Source: Metopolophium dirhodum
Lineage: Eukaryota; Arthropoda; Insecta; Hemiptera; Aphididae
Assembly (NCBI RefSeq): GCF_019925205.1
Contig: NW_026869896.1
Span: forward strand, 1,302,001 to 1,366,000
Length of the DNA: 64,000 nt
Reading direction: 5' to 3'
Below, piece by piece: positions 1 to 11,651 of the stretch; within the stretch, counting starts at the first letter, position 1, and every line of letters begins with the position of its first letter. The notes beneath the pieces were generated by a model, which made no database searches, was not told where the DNA came from, and was given only the letters and a program-made list of their open reading frames with translations. The position numbers were made by a program, and so were the translations under genes.

Positions 1-412
1 TCGGCGATTTTAAAAAATCTAGTATCCTTTAAAAATAACAATCGGCAAATATAACTATTCAACTATTTAAGTGATATAATCCTATATAGTTTACTCGTAA
101 TAAATACATTATTTTCGGGAGTCAGATAAAGATAAGTTACCCATATGGCCATATTACTGTGTTTATGTAAATTGTTTTCACCGATATTAATATCTAAAAA
201 TAGAAATGGTAAATAAAATACTACGATAATAAAATGAATGTACCCATGCCCAAATACAATTTAATTTAAATAGTTAATACCAAATGAATAAGTCATTTAT
301 TTTAAGAAATGTTTGTAACAGTCAGTATATTAATAGTATTTTTAATTCGAACACAATTAATTAAACAACTTATTATAACTTTTTACACTTATGAATTATG
401 AATTATATTTTA
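1..412. other. AT-rich intronic or intergenic sequence
   Basis: No coding signal is seen on either strand. Because the first visible exon of the MADF-type gene starts right after an acceptor ending at 412, this stretch is probably its upstream intron, with the N-terminal MADF exon lying left of the window. Confidence 0.5.
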
Positions 413-2812
413 GGTACACATCAAGTTTACGTATCAAAGTGGTTTGCTTTTGACGAATTTAATTTTATGAAAGATAAAGACATACCTAATGAAACATCCG
501 ACACAATGTCGGAGCTGGAAAATGTAAGTTAAAATTTTAATATCTGTTTAAATATAATAATGTAATAAAAATAATAATTTAATAACATGATATAATGTAA
601 TATCTGTTTTAATATCTGTTTTGCCACGGTATTTCACCATTGGTTAGGTGGTGATTGAAGGAATAGGCAGTAGTGATGTAGGGGCAGATTCATTTCTCCA
701 AGTTCCAGGTCTAAGTTCCCCATTTGTCTCACTGTCTAGAGATCCAGGTGGTGTATACAGTGATCGTGTATTTGGTTTTTTCCTCAAATAATTATGCAAA
801 TGAATAGTGGCTAGGACAATTTTAGTAGCTGTTTTTGGTTCTAGTAACATAGGCTTCCGTAGTACTCTAAATACTGAGCTGAGAATTCCGAAAGCGTTTT
901 CAACGACTCTACGCGCTCGAGACAGCCTATAATTAAAGATTCTTTCCTGAGAACCTCTGGCCGGTTCTCCGTGGAATGGTTTCATTGTGTATTCATTGAG
1001 TGCAAAAGCTTTGTCAGCCAGAATGACATAAGGTACTTTGAAACTATAGGGGACCTGAAGTATTGATGGTGGGGGGACTTTCATAGATTTTTCTTCGAGT
1101 TTCTTGTACAACTTAGTATTCTTGAAAACACCCCCATCAGAAATTCTACCCTGACAACCAACATCTACGTACCTAAAGCAATAGTCTGCGTTGACTAAAG
1201 CCATGAGTACTATACTAAAAAAATGTTTATAGTTATAAAAATCGGTACCACTGTTAAAAGGGGCTTGTAACATTACATGCTTGCCATCTAACGCACCTAT
1301 TGCATGAGGAAAATTCCATTTTGTTTCAAAATCGTGTGCTAACTCTAACCATTCTGCTTCTGAGTCGGGTGCCTGAAACAATTTAATAAGCATAATATTA
1401 TTAATTTTTAGATTCTGAACGGAGATATGGATGTATTGGTTTTACAATTATTTCATTTTTTTTTTTGTCTGTCACCACCTTTTAAGATTTTGACTGAATA
1501 TTTATATTGGCATTTTCTTTACACTATAATATTTTCAAATAAATTATTTCGAGGTGTTTACGGACATTTTTAGTTTCCAATTTTATTAGTTTTTTTTTAT
1601 AAATATCTATAAAATGTTATTTGTTGGGTAAAAAAGCTTGACAATTTAATACAAGGCTTCTTATATATTGTTTCAAATGTGGATAAAAAATATTTAAAGT
1701 CCGTAGTCACAAATTTTTTTATAAGCATTTAAAGTTCAAATTTTGACTGCATTTATCAAATTTAAAATTTAAAATTATTTTGTAGTTAAAAAATATAAAA
1801 ACACTCTTATAGCTAAGAATTGAAAATTTAAAATGAGGTTCCACAATTTGTATAAAATATGTAATAATATAAATTATCCTAGGCTGACAATCGTCTTCGT
1901 TCAGAATCATTTTTCGTACACAAGTATATATATCATTGCATTCAAATTTAACACATATAGTGAACTACCCACTGAGGTCTATTCGACATCTACTATACAG
2001 TAGAGTGAGTTCCTAGTTTTTTCTTAACGTTATTCGTTGTTTTATAGATATCAACAACTCAAAATAGTGTTACAACACTTGAAAACAATGATAATATAGA
2101 ACCTATACAATTATCAGCCATGGACAGTACAGATAAACATATAGAAGAACCGACAGATATTTACAAAGCTCCGAATACTCCTACAGTCAAAAAAACAAAA
2201 AGAAAACAAAATACTGATGAAGAGTCACATATGCTGAAAAAAGCATTTCAAATTCTAAATGAAACGTCATCGGCAACTGACTCATATTTTACTTACGGCC
2301 AGCACATTGCAAACGAGCTCCGTAAATATGATCAACGAACTTTAATTTACGTGAAAAATGCAATCAACAATGTGATTTTTGAAGCTGATTTGGGATACTA
2401 CACCTATGGACATACACAAGACAACACTGCTCAAAATTTGACATCGTCTCCTCAGCCTCCAGTTCCGTCTCCTAAAACTTCTGCAGTTCCATATTATAAG
2501 TCTCCAGTCCCGTCTCCTCAAACTTCGACAGTTTCATATCCTCAGACTCCAGTTCCATCTCCTCAGTCTCTTCCAGTCAATTCTCCGCAGCTGTCAGTTC
2601 CTTCTCAGTCTCCAGTTCCGTCTCCTCAGTCTCTTCCAGTCAATTCTCCGCAGCTGTCAGTTCCTTCTCAGTCTCCAGTCCCGTCTACTCAAACTTCGAC
2701 AGTTTCATATCCTCAGCCTCCAGTTGAATTTTTTCTACAATCATCTTCTGAAAATCCGGTTGACCATTCTTTTACATGGTCTATCACTGATGAAGAAAAT
2801 ATGTTTTCCTAA
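413..2812 (+). CDS. Harbinger-associated MADF/BESS-like DNA-binding protein, 3' part (two exons)
   Basis: Exon 413-523 follows a TTTTAG acceptor and ends at a GTAAGT donor. It encodes the end of a MADF domain (motif SKWFAFDEFNFMKD). Exon 2050-2812 follows TTTTATAG and joins in phase 0. From its internal Met at 2120, a lysine-rich stretch is followed by a BESS-like segment (DSYFTYGQHIANELRKYD, about residues 54-71) and then a long Pro/Ser/Val-rich tail with a 21-residue duplication. Harbinger elements usually carry such a Myb/MADF partner, which helps the nuclease bind element ends; that role is family knowledge. The intron (524-2049) contains the terminal exon of the transposase on the other strand. 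The 5' exon is outside the window. The exon structure is inferred from splice signals and reading phase. Confidence 0.7.
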
Positions 2813-3493
2813 GACGAAAGTTATAAAAAGATTTAATTTTTTTTTAAATGTTATAAAAAGGATTTAATTTTTTTAAGTTTTATAAAAAATATTTAAGATT
2901 ACGTTTTTTTTACGTTTTATTTGATTAATACATAGGTATTATATTATATTTTATAATATACAATTTTTATACGATTAAATATTTCAAAATTTTTTTAAGT
3001 TCAAGCGATTGCTATAGGTATACAATAAAATTTTAATTAAAACTGTGAATGATTTACTTACCTTTACCCAATCTTTCAGAGCTACACATAGTGCGTCACA
3101 AACTTCTGGAACTATTCGTGAAATTGATTGTTTTGATACTCGAAAAAGATATTGCAGGCTTGTATACGAGTCTCCAGTTGCTAAAAATCTTAGAGTTATA
3201 GCCAATCTTTCCGTTACTGAAATTGCCTCTCGGAATTGAGTGTCAATTTTCTTCACCTGTGCCTCAATTAATGATTTCAGGTGCTCAAACTCTATAGTTG
3301 TCATTCTTGTAAAATTTTTTATTGTATCTTCAATGGCTTCATGTCTCATGTCTTCCATAAGTTTCACCCCATACTGCATTCGATTTAAATACAATTTCTT
3401 CATCCACCAACGTGGTTTTCGTTTAGGCTTTTTTTTAATAATTTGATGTATCACGATGAAAGCAGCAGCAGCACGGGCACGTGAAACGTCCAT
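644..3493 (-). CDS. PIF/Harbinger transposase (HARBI1-like), two exons
   Basis: Exon 1 (3493-3062) starts at ATG and encodes an arginine/lysine-rich N-terminus and the helix-turn-helix-like segment of HARBI1 proteins (motif VSKQSISRIVPEVCDAL). It ends at AAAG|GTAAGT. Exon 2 (1372-644) follows TTGTTTCAG in phase 0 and holds the DDE_Tnp_4 nuclease. The candidate catalytic residues are D in IGALDGKHV, D in GRISDGGVF and E in RVVENAFG. The joined product is about 387 codons, normal for the family, with no stop or frameshift seen. Its intron contains the last exon of the MADF gene on the plus strand. It cuts and inserts at the element ends. It looks intact, so the element could be autonomous if its left part exists outside the window. 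Confidence 0.85.
1435..2045. repeat. Interspersed repeat family, copy A
   Basis: This stretch shares many blocks with sequence at 21290-22123 and 26025-26140, for example TTTAGTTTCCAATTTT, AATTTAATACAAGGCT, TATTGTTTCAAA and ATTTAAAGTTCAAA. Its right part shares a CAGAATCxTTTTTCGTA block and a CATTCAAATTTAA block with the copy ending near 26140. No coding capacity is seen. It sits in the overlapping introns of the two Harbinger genes. Confidence 0.6.
2564..2690 (+). repeat. 63-bp in-frame tandem duplication in the MADF gene tail
   Basis: The 63-bp unit beginning CAGTCTCTTCCAGTCAATTC at 2564 recurs at 2627 almost unchanged and adds 21 residues (motif SPQSLPVNSPQLSVPSQ) to the Pro/Ser-rich tail. 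Further degenerate copies of the CCxxTCTCC(T/A)CA(G/A) motif flank it. Confidence 0.75.
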
Positions 3494-3733
3494 GGTTGAT
3501 ATTGGACCACAACTGAACGGGATCGCTCGGGCGAACAGCTGGATCACCTGCCGCGCGAGGCTGCCGCGCTCTAATAAAAGTTGATACCTAAATATGGCTC
3601 TCGCGGCAAATGTCTGGTTTGCCGCGGTCGAACATGGCGCGCGCGGCAGCCGCGAGTAGTCGATACCCACCTTAAGAACGCCCAAGGAGGGAATGAAGGT
3701 TCAAATGTACAGAAAGTCCAAACGTATGGTACT

Positions 3734-6700
3734 ATGGGGACTTTGGCTGAGTTCAGAATCGATGGCGACTGGAATGTGTACCAGGAACGTATGGAGCAAT
3801 TTTTTTTGGCAAACGGAATTCCTGAAGAACGTAAGGTACCTTTACTAATAACATGCATGGGCGAACAAGCATATAAGATGCTTAAGGATCTATGTGATCC
3901 GATTAAGCCAGCTGATAGGACATATGAGCAATTATGCACAGTACTGACTAGGCAGTTTGCTAAAAAAGTATTAGTTTATAGAAAAAGAGAGGAATTTTAC
4001 AATATAAGACAGAATTCTAATGAGTCTGTAACAGAGTGGTATGCAAAAATGAAGAATTTTGCAGCACAATGTAGTTTTGGAACAAATTTGATTCCGGTAC
4101 TGAAAGATAAGTTCACTACGGTGATGAAGGACGGTCCGATAAAAGATCGTTTGTATGAAGAAGAAACGACCAAGGAATTAAATGATCTTGTTGAAATTGC
4201 AATGAAGAAAGAAGCTGCAATCAAAACAACGAACATTGAAGTACATTCGATTGGGAAAAGCAAGGAAGGAGTTAAGAAGAAAAATAGTTATGGTCCACCG
4301 AAAAAACAATCAACAGCGATGGGAGGTGAGAAGACTTCGAAGAAAAACTATGATAAGGCTTGTTATGTATGTGGTCTTACAAATCACAAATTTGCAGAAT
4401 GTAAGTATAAACAATATAAATGTAAAAATTGTAATACAGTAGGGCATTTGGCAAAAGTGTGTAAAACAGTTAAAAATCATTTTATTGAAGTGGAGGAAAA
4501 TGAAGTAATGGAAATGTTTCAAGTTGAGGTTAAAAGTGAAAATAACTGCGGGCTAAGTCCTGTAATGATAATGGTAAAAGTTTAAAATGCATTAATTGAA
4601 ATGGAAGTTGATTCAGGTGCAGGAATTTCAATATTACCTGAAGAAATTGTAAAAGAGAAGTTACCTCATATATACATTCATCCTACTATTTTAAAGCTAA
4701 GAACTTATGATGGGTCAATTATTAAACCAACGGGAGAGATTGAAGTTAAACTAATGTATGGTGAAAGAGAACTATATTGTAAATTATTAGTAGTTAAAAA
4801 AGGACATAGAGCTCTGGTAGGCAGAATGAACAAATTAGGAATAACGATTAGAGGTGTTTCAAAAATTGAAGTAGAAAGCACAAATAAGAATAATAAGTTA
4901 GAATTGTTAATAAATGAATTTGAAGAATTGTTTGAGGAAAAAATTGGTAAATATAAATATGAAAAAGTGACGTTAAAAGTTAAAGAGGAATGTACACCTA
5001 TATTTTGTAAACCGAGACCAATACCTTTTGCTTTTAACAAAAAAGTTGAGGGTGAGTTGGATAGATTAGAAAGAGAAGACATAATACAGAAAGTTGAGAC
5101 CAGTGAATGGGGTACTCCGCTTGTACCGGTTATTAAACCAGATGGATCTATTCGTTTATGTGCAGATTATAAAACTACTGTTAATAAATATTTGGTAGAT
5201 ATTAACCACCCATTACCAAGAGTAGAAGAGGTATTTGTGGCGTTACAAGGAGGTAAAACATTCTCTAAATTAGATTTTTTGAATGCTTATAACCAATTAG
5301 AATTATGTGAAAGTACACAAAAACTATTAGCTTGGAGTACAAGTAAAGGTATTTATATAGTTAAAAGATTACCTTTCGGTACCAAACCAGCTTGTTCAAA
5401 ATTTCAGAGTGTTATTGAAAAAGTGTTGTTAAGAACAAAGGGTGTTAAAAACTTTTTAGATGACATAATTGTGACTGGTAGTAATGAAAAGGAGCACTTA
5501 GATAACCTAAGAGAAGTGTTTAAAAAGTTGCAAAATGCTGGGTTTAGATTAAACAAAAAAAAATGTAGTTTTTTTCAACCAAAAATAAATTACCTAGGAC
5601 ACATAATTGGATTAGAAGGTATTGAAAGGGATAAAAATAAAGTTAAAGCAATGCTTAATGCAGTAGAACCTAAGAGTGTCACTGAAGTAAAAGCATTTAC
5701 AGGCATGGTAACCTACTATGCTAAATGTATACCAAATTTATCAACTTTATTGGGTCCTATTTACAATTTATTAAAAAAAGAAGTGAAATTTATATGGACA
5801 AATGAATGTAGAAAGGCATTTAATAAGACAAAGCAAGCAATGGCATCAGAATCATTATTGGTTCATTACAATCCAGAGTTAAGTGTTGTATTGTCTTGCG
5901 ATGCGTCGGAGTATGGTATAGGAGCAGTGTTAATGCATATGTTTGAAAATGGAGAAAAGCGACCGGTGGGGTATGCATCAAGAATCCTAACCGTGGCTGA
6001 AAAAAAATACTCAGTAATACAAAAAGAAGCTTTGGCGGTTTTCTGGGGTGTAAAGAAATTTTCTCAATATCTCTTGGGCAGAAAATTTTTCTTAGAGACT
6101 GACCATAAACCTCTATTAGCTTTGTATGGCGAAAATAAAGGTATTCCTGTTATGGCCTCTGGGAGAATTCAAAGATGGGCATTATATTTATCTGAGTTTG
6201 ATTATCAAGTATTACATATTAAAGGTAATGATAATAAAGTGGCAGATGGACTTTCGAGATTACCTGATGAAGAGGAGGTACAAACGCAAATAAATGAAGC
6301 TGACTATGTTGATTTTATGGAAAATACTATGCCTATTGATTATGAGATACTTAGAGTGGAAACTAAAAAAGATAATGAATTTAGTTTAGTTGTTAAATAT
6401 TTGAATGAAGGTTGGCCGATTAAAGTAAGGGAGGAACTGAAACCGTATGCAATTAGAAAGGAAGAAATTTGTGTAGATAAAGATATATTAATGTGGGGTT
6501 ACAGAATTTTAATTCCTAAAAGTCTGAGGAAGGATTTATTGAAAGAAGTACATTCAACACACATGGGTATGTCCAAAATGAAGACATTATGTAGATCATA
6601 CATGTGGTGGCCTGGATTAGATAAAGATATAGAAAATTGGGTGCAGAGTTGTGATGCTTGTTTACAAAGTAGATCAGAACCAATTTTAGCTGAACCAAAA

Positions 6701-7670
6701 AAGTGGGAGGAAGCGAGTTGTCCAATGGATAGAGTACACATAGATTTTCTATATTTACAAGGAAAAAATTATTTAATAATGACAGATATATTTACAAAAT
6801 GGCCAGAAGTAGCGGAAATGAAAATAATGAATAGTTGTTCAGTTATTGAAAAATTAAGGGAAATATTTGCCAGGTTTGGATTACCAAACAAAATTGTGTC
6901 AGACAATGGACCGCAATTTAGATCAGAAGAGTTTATACAATTTTGTAAAAATAATATGATCAGATTTGTGACGTCCCCTCCTTATCATCCAGCTACGAAT
7001 GGATCGGCTGAAAATGCTGTTAAGTCTTTAAAAAATGGTATATTAAAGGCGGTTAAAGATAAAAAGAATAAAAATGTTTCGTTAAATACACTAATCCAAA
7101 GATATCTGTTAGTATATAGGAATACACCACACTGGATAACGGGTGAGTCACCAAGTTATAGAATGTTTTGAAGGAAAATTAAAACTAGATTAGATAAATT
7201 ATGCATTCCTAAAGAAAAAAATAAGTACATAAAAAGATTTAGAAAAGTATATTTTAAAGAAGGGGACATAGTTTATGCTAGAGATTATTCAAACCCAAAT
7301 AAAAAAGAGTAGAAGAAAGGAACAATCGAGGAAGTTTTAGGTGAGAGAATATATATAGTGAGATTGGAAAAAGAAAATGTGATTTGGAGAAGGCACATTG
7401 ACCAACTAATGGAAGTGGGTAAGGTTAAGGAAAATGGCATGGAAACAGTAGAAAAGGAGAAAGGAGAAGAACAAACGGTATTGAAGGAAAAGGAAATTAT
7501 TAAAGCAAAAGAAGAAACTATTGATAAAAAAAAATATTGAAATAGAAGGAAGTGAAATAAATGAAAAAGTTAAAGAGAATATAAATGTAAGTTTAGGAGA
7601 GGAAGTAGAAGTCTCTGTACCTAAGAGATCTAAAAGTAAAAGGAAAAAACCAGATAGGTTGAACATATAA
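3734..7670 (+). pseudogene. gag-pol: Ty3/Gypsy (K02A2.6-like) gag-pol, broken
   Basis: One continuous reading frame from ATG 3734 encodes Gag with two CCHC knuckles (CYVCGLTNHKFAEC, CKNCNTVGHLAKVC), protease (VDSGAGISIL), reverse transcriptase (FLDDIIVTG), RNase H (SCDASEYGIGAVL, ETDHKPLL) and integrase (zinc segment HSTHMGMSKMKTLCR; IDFLYL, SDNGPQF and NGSAENAVKSLK). In-frame stops are TAA 4583-4585 (gag/protease border), TGA 7169-7171 and TAG 7310-7312 (both after integrase). A ninth A in the run 7526-7534 shifts the frame near the C-terminus, which otherwise ends at 7670. The stop at the gag/protease border could be suppressed, but the later ones look like decay. Gag and pol are otherwise well preserved. 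Confidence 0.85.
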
Positions 7671-7791
7671 TTATTTAGGTTAAGATGATTTTGTTAATTG
7701 TTAATTTTGTTAAATTATTTTGTATAATGTAAAAAATTTGTTATGTATTAATTATGTATTGATGTATTATGTTATAACTAGGGATAAGGAT

Positions 7792-7970
7792 TGTGATAAC
7801 GTGATATGATTAAGTATATGATAACATAACCTAACCTAATATATATTGTAAGTGTATTGTATGTGTTGAGCAAGCGACTAACCATGTGCGCTCTCAACTC
7901 TAATGTTATAAAAAGTTAAATAAAGTAAAGTGTTTATAAAATAATACTGTCTTATTATTCCTAATGTACA
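7792..7970 (+). repeat. Candidate 3' LTR of the K02A2.6-like element
   Basis: It begins TGTGATAACG just after the polypurine tract and ends near CTAATGTACA. It contains GTTATAAAAAG (TATA-like) and AATAAAG. Short LTRs of this size are common in this group, but no second copy exists in the window to prove the limits. Confidence 0.45.
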
Positions 7971-8234
7971 TAATTATTTATTACTGATTATGATGATTTG
8001 TGATATTAATAAATGTAACTATACATATAGGATTTGAGTAACAACTATATAATCATTAACCAATAATTAATATTTTGACATATATTTTGTATAGTAACAA
8101 CTATAGAAATAAAGACTAGCTAATCCTGTTCATTAAATTAAAGGTATTTAATGAAATAACAATCTAATATAATAGTGTGCAATTAGTCTTATTATCATGA
8201 TGTGTTAACATAGGTAGCAAAAACATAAACTTAC
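7971..8234. other. AT-rich spacer
   Basis: No gene is seen. The minus-strand exon to its right ends at a donor here, so part of it may be intron or the 3' flank of the CACTA-like element. Confidence 0.4.
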
Positions 8235-8433
8235 AAATATTTGACGATAAAACTCTTGCTCTATAGTAATCAAATTCAAATTTATTTGGCTTTACTTTGC
8301 CATCTCTTAATTTAGCAGCATGATAGTTGTTTTTTGGCCATGCACACACTTCTTTGTCAATCCAATAAGTAGGAACAACCTCCACACTATTGTCATCATA
8401 GAAATGAACGACACTCCACATATTAAAGCTAAT
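8235..8433 (-). CDS. N-terminal exon of a DUF4806-type protein
   Basis: An acceptor TTTTAG precedes a short leader and ATG at 8421. The exon encodes about 62 residues opening MWSVVHFYDDNSVEVVPTYW and ends at ATTT|GTAAGT (exon end 8235). This start is typical of transposon-associated proteins that carry a C-terminal DUF4806 domain; that is from memory of the family and not a search. No following exon is found before the Ty3/Gypsy LTR, so the gene appears truncated. It lies downstream of the CACTA-like transposase in the same orientation and may be that element's second gene. Confidence 0.5.
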
Positions 8434-8647
8434 CTAAAATTACAGACGTTTAAATACATATTGTTTATACTAAATACAACATTATTATAGTAATACTAAT
8501 GTTACTTATTACATTTATTTAAGACAGTATAATTATCTAATTCTGTTCATTTAATATGATTTATAATATTAATTATCAAAATGTATAATTGGCAAAGCTA
8601 CAGTAAACCCTTCATCAGAAGTTGAAACAATATATTTAGTAGTTAAA

Positions 8648-10703
8648 TTACAAATATTCTAAATATAATAAAATTTGTTTAGAAAAGTTTTTGACTTTGT
8701 AAATCCCTAATGTAGAACTATTTATTGGGTGTTCAAAAACATTTTCAAGTGTTTCAAATTTTCTTCCCATTACTATTTCTGTTCTTAAATTCTTACTATA
8801 ACAAATATTTATAATTTTAATAATACTTAATACTCCATCAATATTTACACCAGCATACGAATCAGCATCATTGTGGATTTTTATTTTAAATTTTTCCAAA
8901 ACTAAAATTTTAAACCATGCATATGATTCTGTCTCATCAACTAATGGACCTTCTTTGTGTGGCATTTCAAATTGTGGTTCATAACTTAAATTGTTGGTAT
9001 TTTTATTATGACCCAAGACTTTTATGCTTTGTTCATGATACCTCTTTACAACCTGTTTGAGGGGTTTTTCGTGCTTGCGAACCATTTTTTTAAGCTGACC
9101 TATGTAGTTCTCAAACATAAAACAACTAACTTTATCGAGACCGCCAAACTTTTCAAAATCATCATATAAATGTATAAGTCCATGTACGTTATGGAATATG
9201 AAGTGATTCCCATACAAAGATCCAAATTCTCTAACAAAATCATTTAATTATGATTTTGCAAATGTTGCTAAATGATTATAATTAGGGCTCAAAAATATTA
9301 TCATAGCCACATGTAAATATAAAAAATTATCATAAATCTTTTTAGGTATAACGGAATGAAGTACAATAATTCCGGGGTATAATAAAAACTGTCTAAATTC
9401 AGTTGCCTTCCAACGTGATAGATCATCCAACATTCTATTAGGTTTACGACTAAATTCATTAGGTATATCTTTTTTTACTAATAAGAGTCTACATGATATT
9501 GTTTTAATAACATTAGTTGGTAATTTTTGTGAATTAACATTTACTCTACCAATATCTCCACTCCCCTTCCATAATAGAAGTATTTTACGAACTACTCCTA
9601 AACACACCAAGTGCATATAATCAAGGGGGAAATTTTGAATTATATCAATACCGGGAATATTAATTAATTCAGTAACACTTATATGATGTTCTTCATTAAT
9701 TGTATTAACAAAATCACTATGAGTTCTTTTTAAACAATTTAAATACGGAAAGCATACACGTCTCTGTAGGAATTTACCTTGTACAGTGCATCTGCTACAA
9801 GAATAAAACCCTGTATGCCCTTTTGTTTTTAATAAAAATGATTTGGCTGGTGAATCACAGCAAAATGCATCGATAGTAACTTTTTTCTTACTTGTAATAT
9901 ATCTATTGTTTTGATCACATACTTCAATACTTATACCATTTACAATAAGATCTTTTAATTCATCATTAAAGTTTTTCATAAAAATATTACTGTCATTACC
10001 CCAATATATTCGAATCGGAAATACTATTGAATGTGTTTGTCTAACATATCCTAATATAGGCCAGAAAGTGCTACTCGAGCTTTTAGTCAATGGTACACCA
10101 TCAACTCCAACAACTAATTTAATTGTGTCACAAGAAAAATCTTTAGCTATATGTTTTTTAATACCATTTAAAATACCAAAATGGTAGTATATACCTGGTG
10201 GTGCAGTTGTAACATCCACTTTTTTGTTATAAGAAATACCTGAATAATTACTATAAACAGTCCGAGCATCAGAGGGAAAATCATTAAAGAACTTACGGTT
10301 TTCTAAAATTTTTAACAAATTAGAAAAAGTTGAATTTTGTACATTGTGATTAACGGCCCAATCGGCCAAGTCACTAGTAAATGGTTGTTGTTGAGAATCA
10401 GATTTACTTTCGGTATCATCAGCTGAAGAATCATTAGATTCTTCTAAAAAATCATAAGTATTATCTTCAACAGGGTTTAGTTCTATTATATTTAAACTAG
10501 AAGATTCATTAATCTCAGAAATGACTAAATCTGAAGTAGACTCAATACTCTCAGAAGAAGTAATATTATGAGTAATTTGTGATGGTTCATTAACTTACTG
10601 CAGGGACATTATCTATCTCAATCAATGTTCTTGTAAACATTTTTCCTCTAATTTTTCCTCTACGTTTAGTAGACTTACTAAACTTATTTTTACTTTGATA
10701 CAT
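8648..10703 (-). pseudogene. CACTA/EnSpm-like (CMC superfamily) transposase, two lesions
   Basis: The gene begins at ATG 10703 with a basic segment (SKSTKRRGKIRGKMF). A one-base frameshift near 10595 is followed by an acidic, Ser-rich linker and the transposase core. The core has DGVPLTKSSSSTFWPILG, the cysteine segment GHTGFYSCSRCTVQGKF, and DYMHLVCLGVVRKILLLW, characteristic of animal EnSpm-type elements. An in-frame TAA at 9248-9250 splits off the C-terminal 200 residues (NVHGLIHLYDDFEKFGG onward), which stay in frame to 8648. The protein would have catalysed cut-and-paste transposition. No CACTA terminal repeats could be paired, because the left side abuts other elements and the right side was later hit by the BEL/Pao insertion at 11043. 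Confidence 0.7.
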
Positions 10704-11037
10704 TGTAAATACTAGTCAATTTATCTACATACCTATCCCAACAGAGTTCTACTATTTACCTTAATATTATACCCATCACCAGTATTACACAACCTCTTTA
10801 AATAATGAAATATAATATACTTATATGACGATGACGAAATATAATAGCTGGACGTCGAAACTCGAAAGGCGCGCAAAATGCAAAAATAATATTGTTGAAC
10901 TGCGAACGAACGGGTATCTGCTGTGGCCTGCTGACTACCTACCGGTAGGCAGACAGTCGTGCTACGCAGTGATAAGGAACATGGGGTTTTCCTCCTTCCG
11001 CTGTTCAAAGCCAGTGTTAGTCTTAAAAAGGTATATG
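10704..11037. other. Upstream region of the CACTA-like element
   Basis: There is no convincing gene. The right half is CpG-richer (10845-10990) than its surroundings, as often seen in element leaders or promoters. It is the left flank of the BEL/Pao insertion and continues at 17502. Confidence 0.4.
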
Positions 11038-11042
11038 GAATA

Positions 11043-11354
11043 TGTTTAATGTACAATATTATTATCGATAATGTATAGCAGCCATTATTATCATTTATGA
11101 TATCGCTATGGATCGGGCCAGAACACCTTTAATATTAAGGCACGGGTCGTCAGTTCGATCTCAACGACGCGTCGGTGACAATGCCGGTCAATGTACGCGA
11201 CGTAATGTAATATTCACATTATTATAACAATTAAAATAGTGTTTATTATTTAAAATTATTATTCAAGTATTATTAATAAAATATATCAATTAATTATACA
11301 GTCCACTAGTATTTCATTAGTTTTTTTTATTCAATTTGAAACTGAGCCGAAACA
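11043..11354 (+). repeat. 5' LTR of BEL/Pao element
   Basis: Limits come from alignment with 17180-17496, the terminal TG and CA, and the adjacent GAATA. It lacks a 5-bp segment present in the 3' LTR near the CACCTTTAATATT motif. Confidence 0.93.
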
Positions 11355-11651
11355 TTGGTCCAAACGAACCGGATCGTAACGTACGCGTCAATATTATTAC
11401 ACGCATTGTAGTATTTTGAATTACAAGTTCACGGAAGAAGATCAGTAAAAAGCTTCAAGAAAGAAGACAGCATCAGGTGAGTGAGTCTCAATTTAACACG
11501 TATTTAAATAAGAAGTGGCCTCCTATAAGTCTTATTAATTCGTCCTTGACTCAAAATAAATCCGTTAGGGAAATTGTGCTTAAACCTATATCCAAAATAT
11601 TATATCATCATAACATTATAAACGGTAGATAGTGGGTAGAGGTCGATCACA

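Larger units (their letters stand above)
3690..7970 (+). mobile_element. Ty3/Gypsy element lacking a recognisable 5' LTR
   Basis: The internal region carries the gag-pol above. A purine-rich tract (ACTAGGGATAAGGA, about 7777-7790) precedes a candidate 3' LTR. No copy of that LTR is found before gag: only about 170 bp of GC-rich sequence separates the Harbinger transposase start from gag. The element therefore appears truncated at its 5' end or fused to the Harbinger right end. The exact junction, somewhere in 3560-3720, cannot be fixed by eye. Confidence 0.6.
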
